Positions 63,158 through 64,000 of a stretch of 64,000 nt of DNA are shown one piece after another. This DNA is from Bacteroidota bacterium. Its GTDB lineage: Bacteria > Bacteroidota > Bacteroidia > Chitinophagales > Chitinophagaceae. Below the pieces are notes generated by a model. That model did no database searches and was not told where the DNA came from. It saw only the letters and a program-made list of their open reading frames with translations. The stretch lies in NCBI GenBank assembly GCA_005798905.1, contig SYIK01000013.1, positions 1 through 64,000 on the forward strand, given 5' to 3'. A program made the position numbers and the translations under genes. The stretch's first letter is position 1. Each line of letters begins with the position of its first letter.

Positions 63158-64000
63158 TTATAGCAAAGCATTACTTGCTGCATCTAAAATATTATTTTCA
63201 AAACTCTCTAAATATATTTTAGTAGTTTTTTCGCTATCATGCCCCATAGCTTCACTGATAATTGCAGTTGTAATTCCGCTTTTCTTTAAAATAGTAGCAT
63301 AACTATGTCTTGCAACATAAGTCGTTAATTCGCTTTCTATTCCTGTTAATAAAGCAATTTCCTTTAAATCGGTATTAATTTTTCTAATTAATTTCTCTTT
63401 ACGGTTAAAAATTGATTGCGGTGTGTTGTGTGTTTCATTTAGAATTGGGAAAACATAACTTTCAGAATTTGAAAAAGTTTGTTTTTTATAAAATTTTAAA
63501 ATTTCATAAACCTCCGGCCGTATTTCAATATTAAATAACTCATTTGTTTTTTTTCGTGTATAAATCAAGCGACCATTTTTTATATCCTTCCATTTCAATA
63601 ATGCTATATCAATAAAATTTATTCCTCTGCATAAATAACTAAACATGAATATATATTTTGCATCTGTTAAGTGAGGATGTTTTAATAAGTTTAGATTATT
63701 TATTTTTAATATTTCTTTTTTTGAAATAGCTCTTTTTTCGGTTTTAATCTTTGCATATTTAGCCAAACTAAATTTTTTGAAAGGGTAGTACTTGTCACTA
63801 CAAATTTCTTCTTTAATTGCTTTATTTAACAATGCTCTTAATGTTCTCAGGTATATATAAATTGTATTCCCACCATTTTTATTAGATTTTAAATATTCTT
63901 CATATTTGTTTAAAAACTCAATATCAATATCTGAGAAGTGGAGGTCTTTTGAATTTGTAAAATGACTCAAGTTCCTTTTTGCATCTTTATAGATCAAAGA
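63158..64000 (-). CDS. tyrosine recombinase/integrase (5' end outside window)
   Basis: At least 280 residues of a phage-type site-specific recombinase; the frame is open to the right edge and the N-terminus is missing. A SAM-like core-binding domain (FSDIDIEFLNKYEEYLKSNKNGGNTIYIYLRTLRALLNKAIK) precedes the catalytic domain. That domain has Arg in SYLCRGINFIDIALLKWKDI, the HxxR-type box TYVARHSYATILKKSG, and GHDSEKTTKIYL with the nucleophile Tyr. It is of the Bacteroidota element type. It may move the CRISPR-bearing segment or another element to the right. Confidence 0.93.
   Translation of the reverse strand, partial: SLIYKDAKRNLSHFTNSKDLHFSDIDIEFLNKYEEYLKSNKNGGNTIYIYLRTLRALLNKAIKEEICSDKYYPFKKFSLAKYAKIKTEKRAISKKEILKINNLNLLKHPHLTDAKYIFMFSYLCRGINFIDIALLKWKDIKNGRLIYTRKKTNELFNIEIRPEVYEILKFYKKQTFSNSESYVFPILNETHNTPQSIFNRKEKLIRKINTDLKEIALLTGIESELTTYVARHSYATILKKSGITTAIISEAMGHDSEKTTKIYLESFENNILDAASNALL

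Noticed and set aside
63158-63997. Complete integrase starting at 63997
   Set aside because: The codon at 63997 is a TTG inside an open frame that reaches the window edge, and a SAM-like N-terminal segment is cut short.

Overview
The window is a low-GC (roughly one third G+C by eye) chromosomal segment from a member of the Bacteroidota, most likely a Chitinophagia/Sphingobacteriia-type free-living bacterium. The evidence is a SusC/SusD pair, two proteins with type IX secretion (T9SS) C-terminal sorting domains, an OstA-like/MlaD/amidase/LptD-like envelope cluster, aminofutalosine synthase for menaquinone, DUF4199 and CCDC81-type HU proteins, and promoters of the Bacteroidota form TTTG-N19/20-TAnnTTTG. 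The family-level placement is inference.

Layout. 1-1738: 3' part of a secreted RCC1-repeat T9SS protein whose signal peptide is encoded in the first 50 bases; its start codon lies before the window. 1757-7860: sugar transferase (behind a T15G10 tract), ribosomal protein L31, a GlmU-like nucleotidyltransferase, triosephosphate isomerase, a flippase and a glycosyltransferase. 7940-9733: LepA. 9739-16635 (minus): a secreted hypothetical protein, gmhB-gmhA heptose genes, two glycosyltransferases, a DUF4199 protein, a metal-ligand-less dihydroorotase homologue and an HU-like membrane protein. 16716-21838: small membrane protein, L-serine ammonia-lyase, a lone GmrSD-like (DUF262) putative defence nuclease, small membrane protein, MqnE. 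21922-38647: large T9SS metalloprotease, nucleoside transporter, thioredoxin, DNA polymerase III alpha, NlpC/P60 lipoprotein, second flippase, M1 peptidase, a small Cys-rich exported protein, MsrA, CBS protein, SpmA-SpmB fusion. 38694-44207: DUF4397 lipoprotein plus SusD/SusC. 44336-52747: envelope biogenesis genes, an acyltransferase and uracil-DNA glycosylase.

52755-64000 is an accessory island starting at a tRNA-Arg(UCU) gene. First comes a 3.5 kb module (VapE-type primase/helicase, excisionase-like HTH protein, RteC-like protein). It is closed at 56411-56434 by an imperfect direct copy of the tRNA 3' end and its downstream flank, which looks like an attachment site. Next comes a complete type II-C CRISPR-Cas system: an 11-repeat array, cas2, cas1, a 1357-residue Cas9, and a tracrRNA divergent from cas9. 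A tyrosine recombinase runs off the right edge.

The most notable signal is in the CRISPR system. Every 47-nt repeat contains an exact Bacteroidota promoter (TTTG-N20-TATCTTTG), and the tracrRNA has a matching one (TTTG-N20-TAGTTTTG). Both point rightward, and the 5' half of the repeat pairs with the tracrRNA. The sequence therefore predicts that each crRNA is transcribed from its own repeat, opposite to the cas operon, as known for Neisseria and Campylobacter type II-C systems but using the Bacteroidota sigma factor signal. The two end repeats are eroded in just the halves they would not need under that model.
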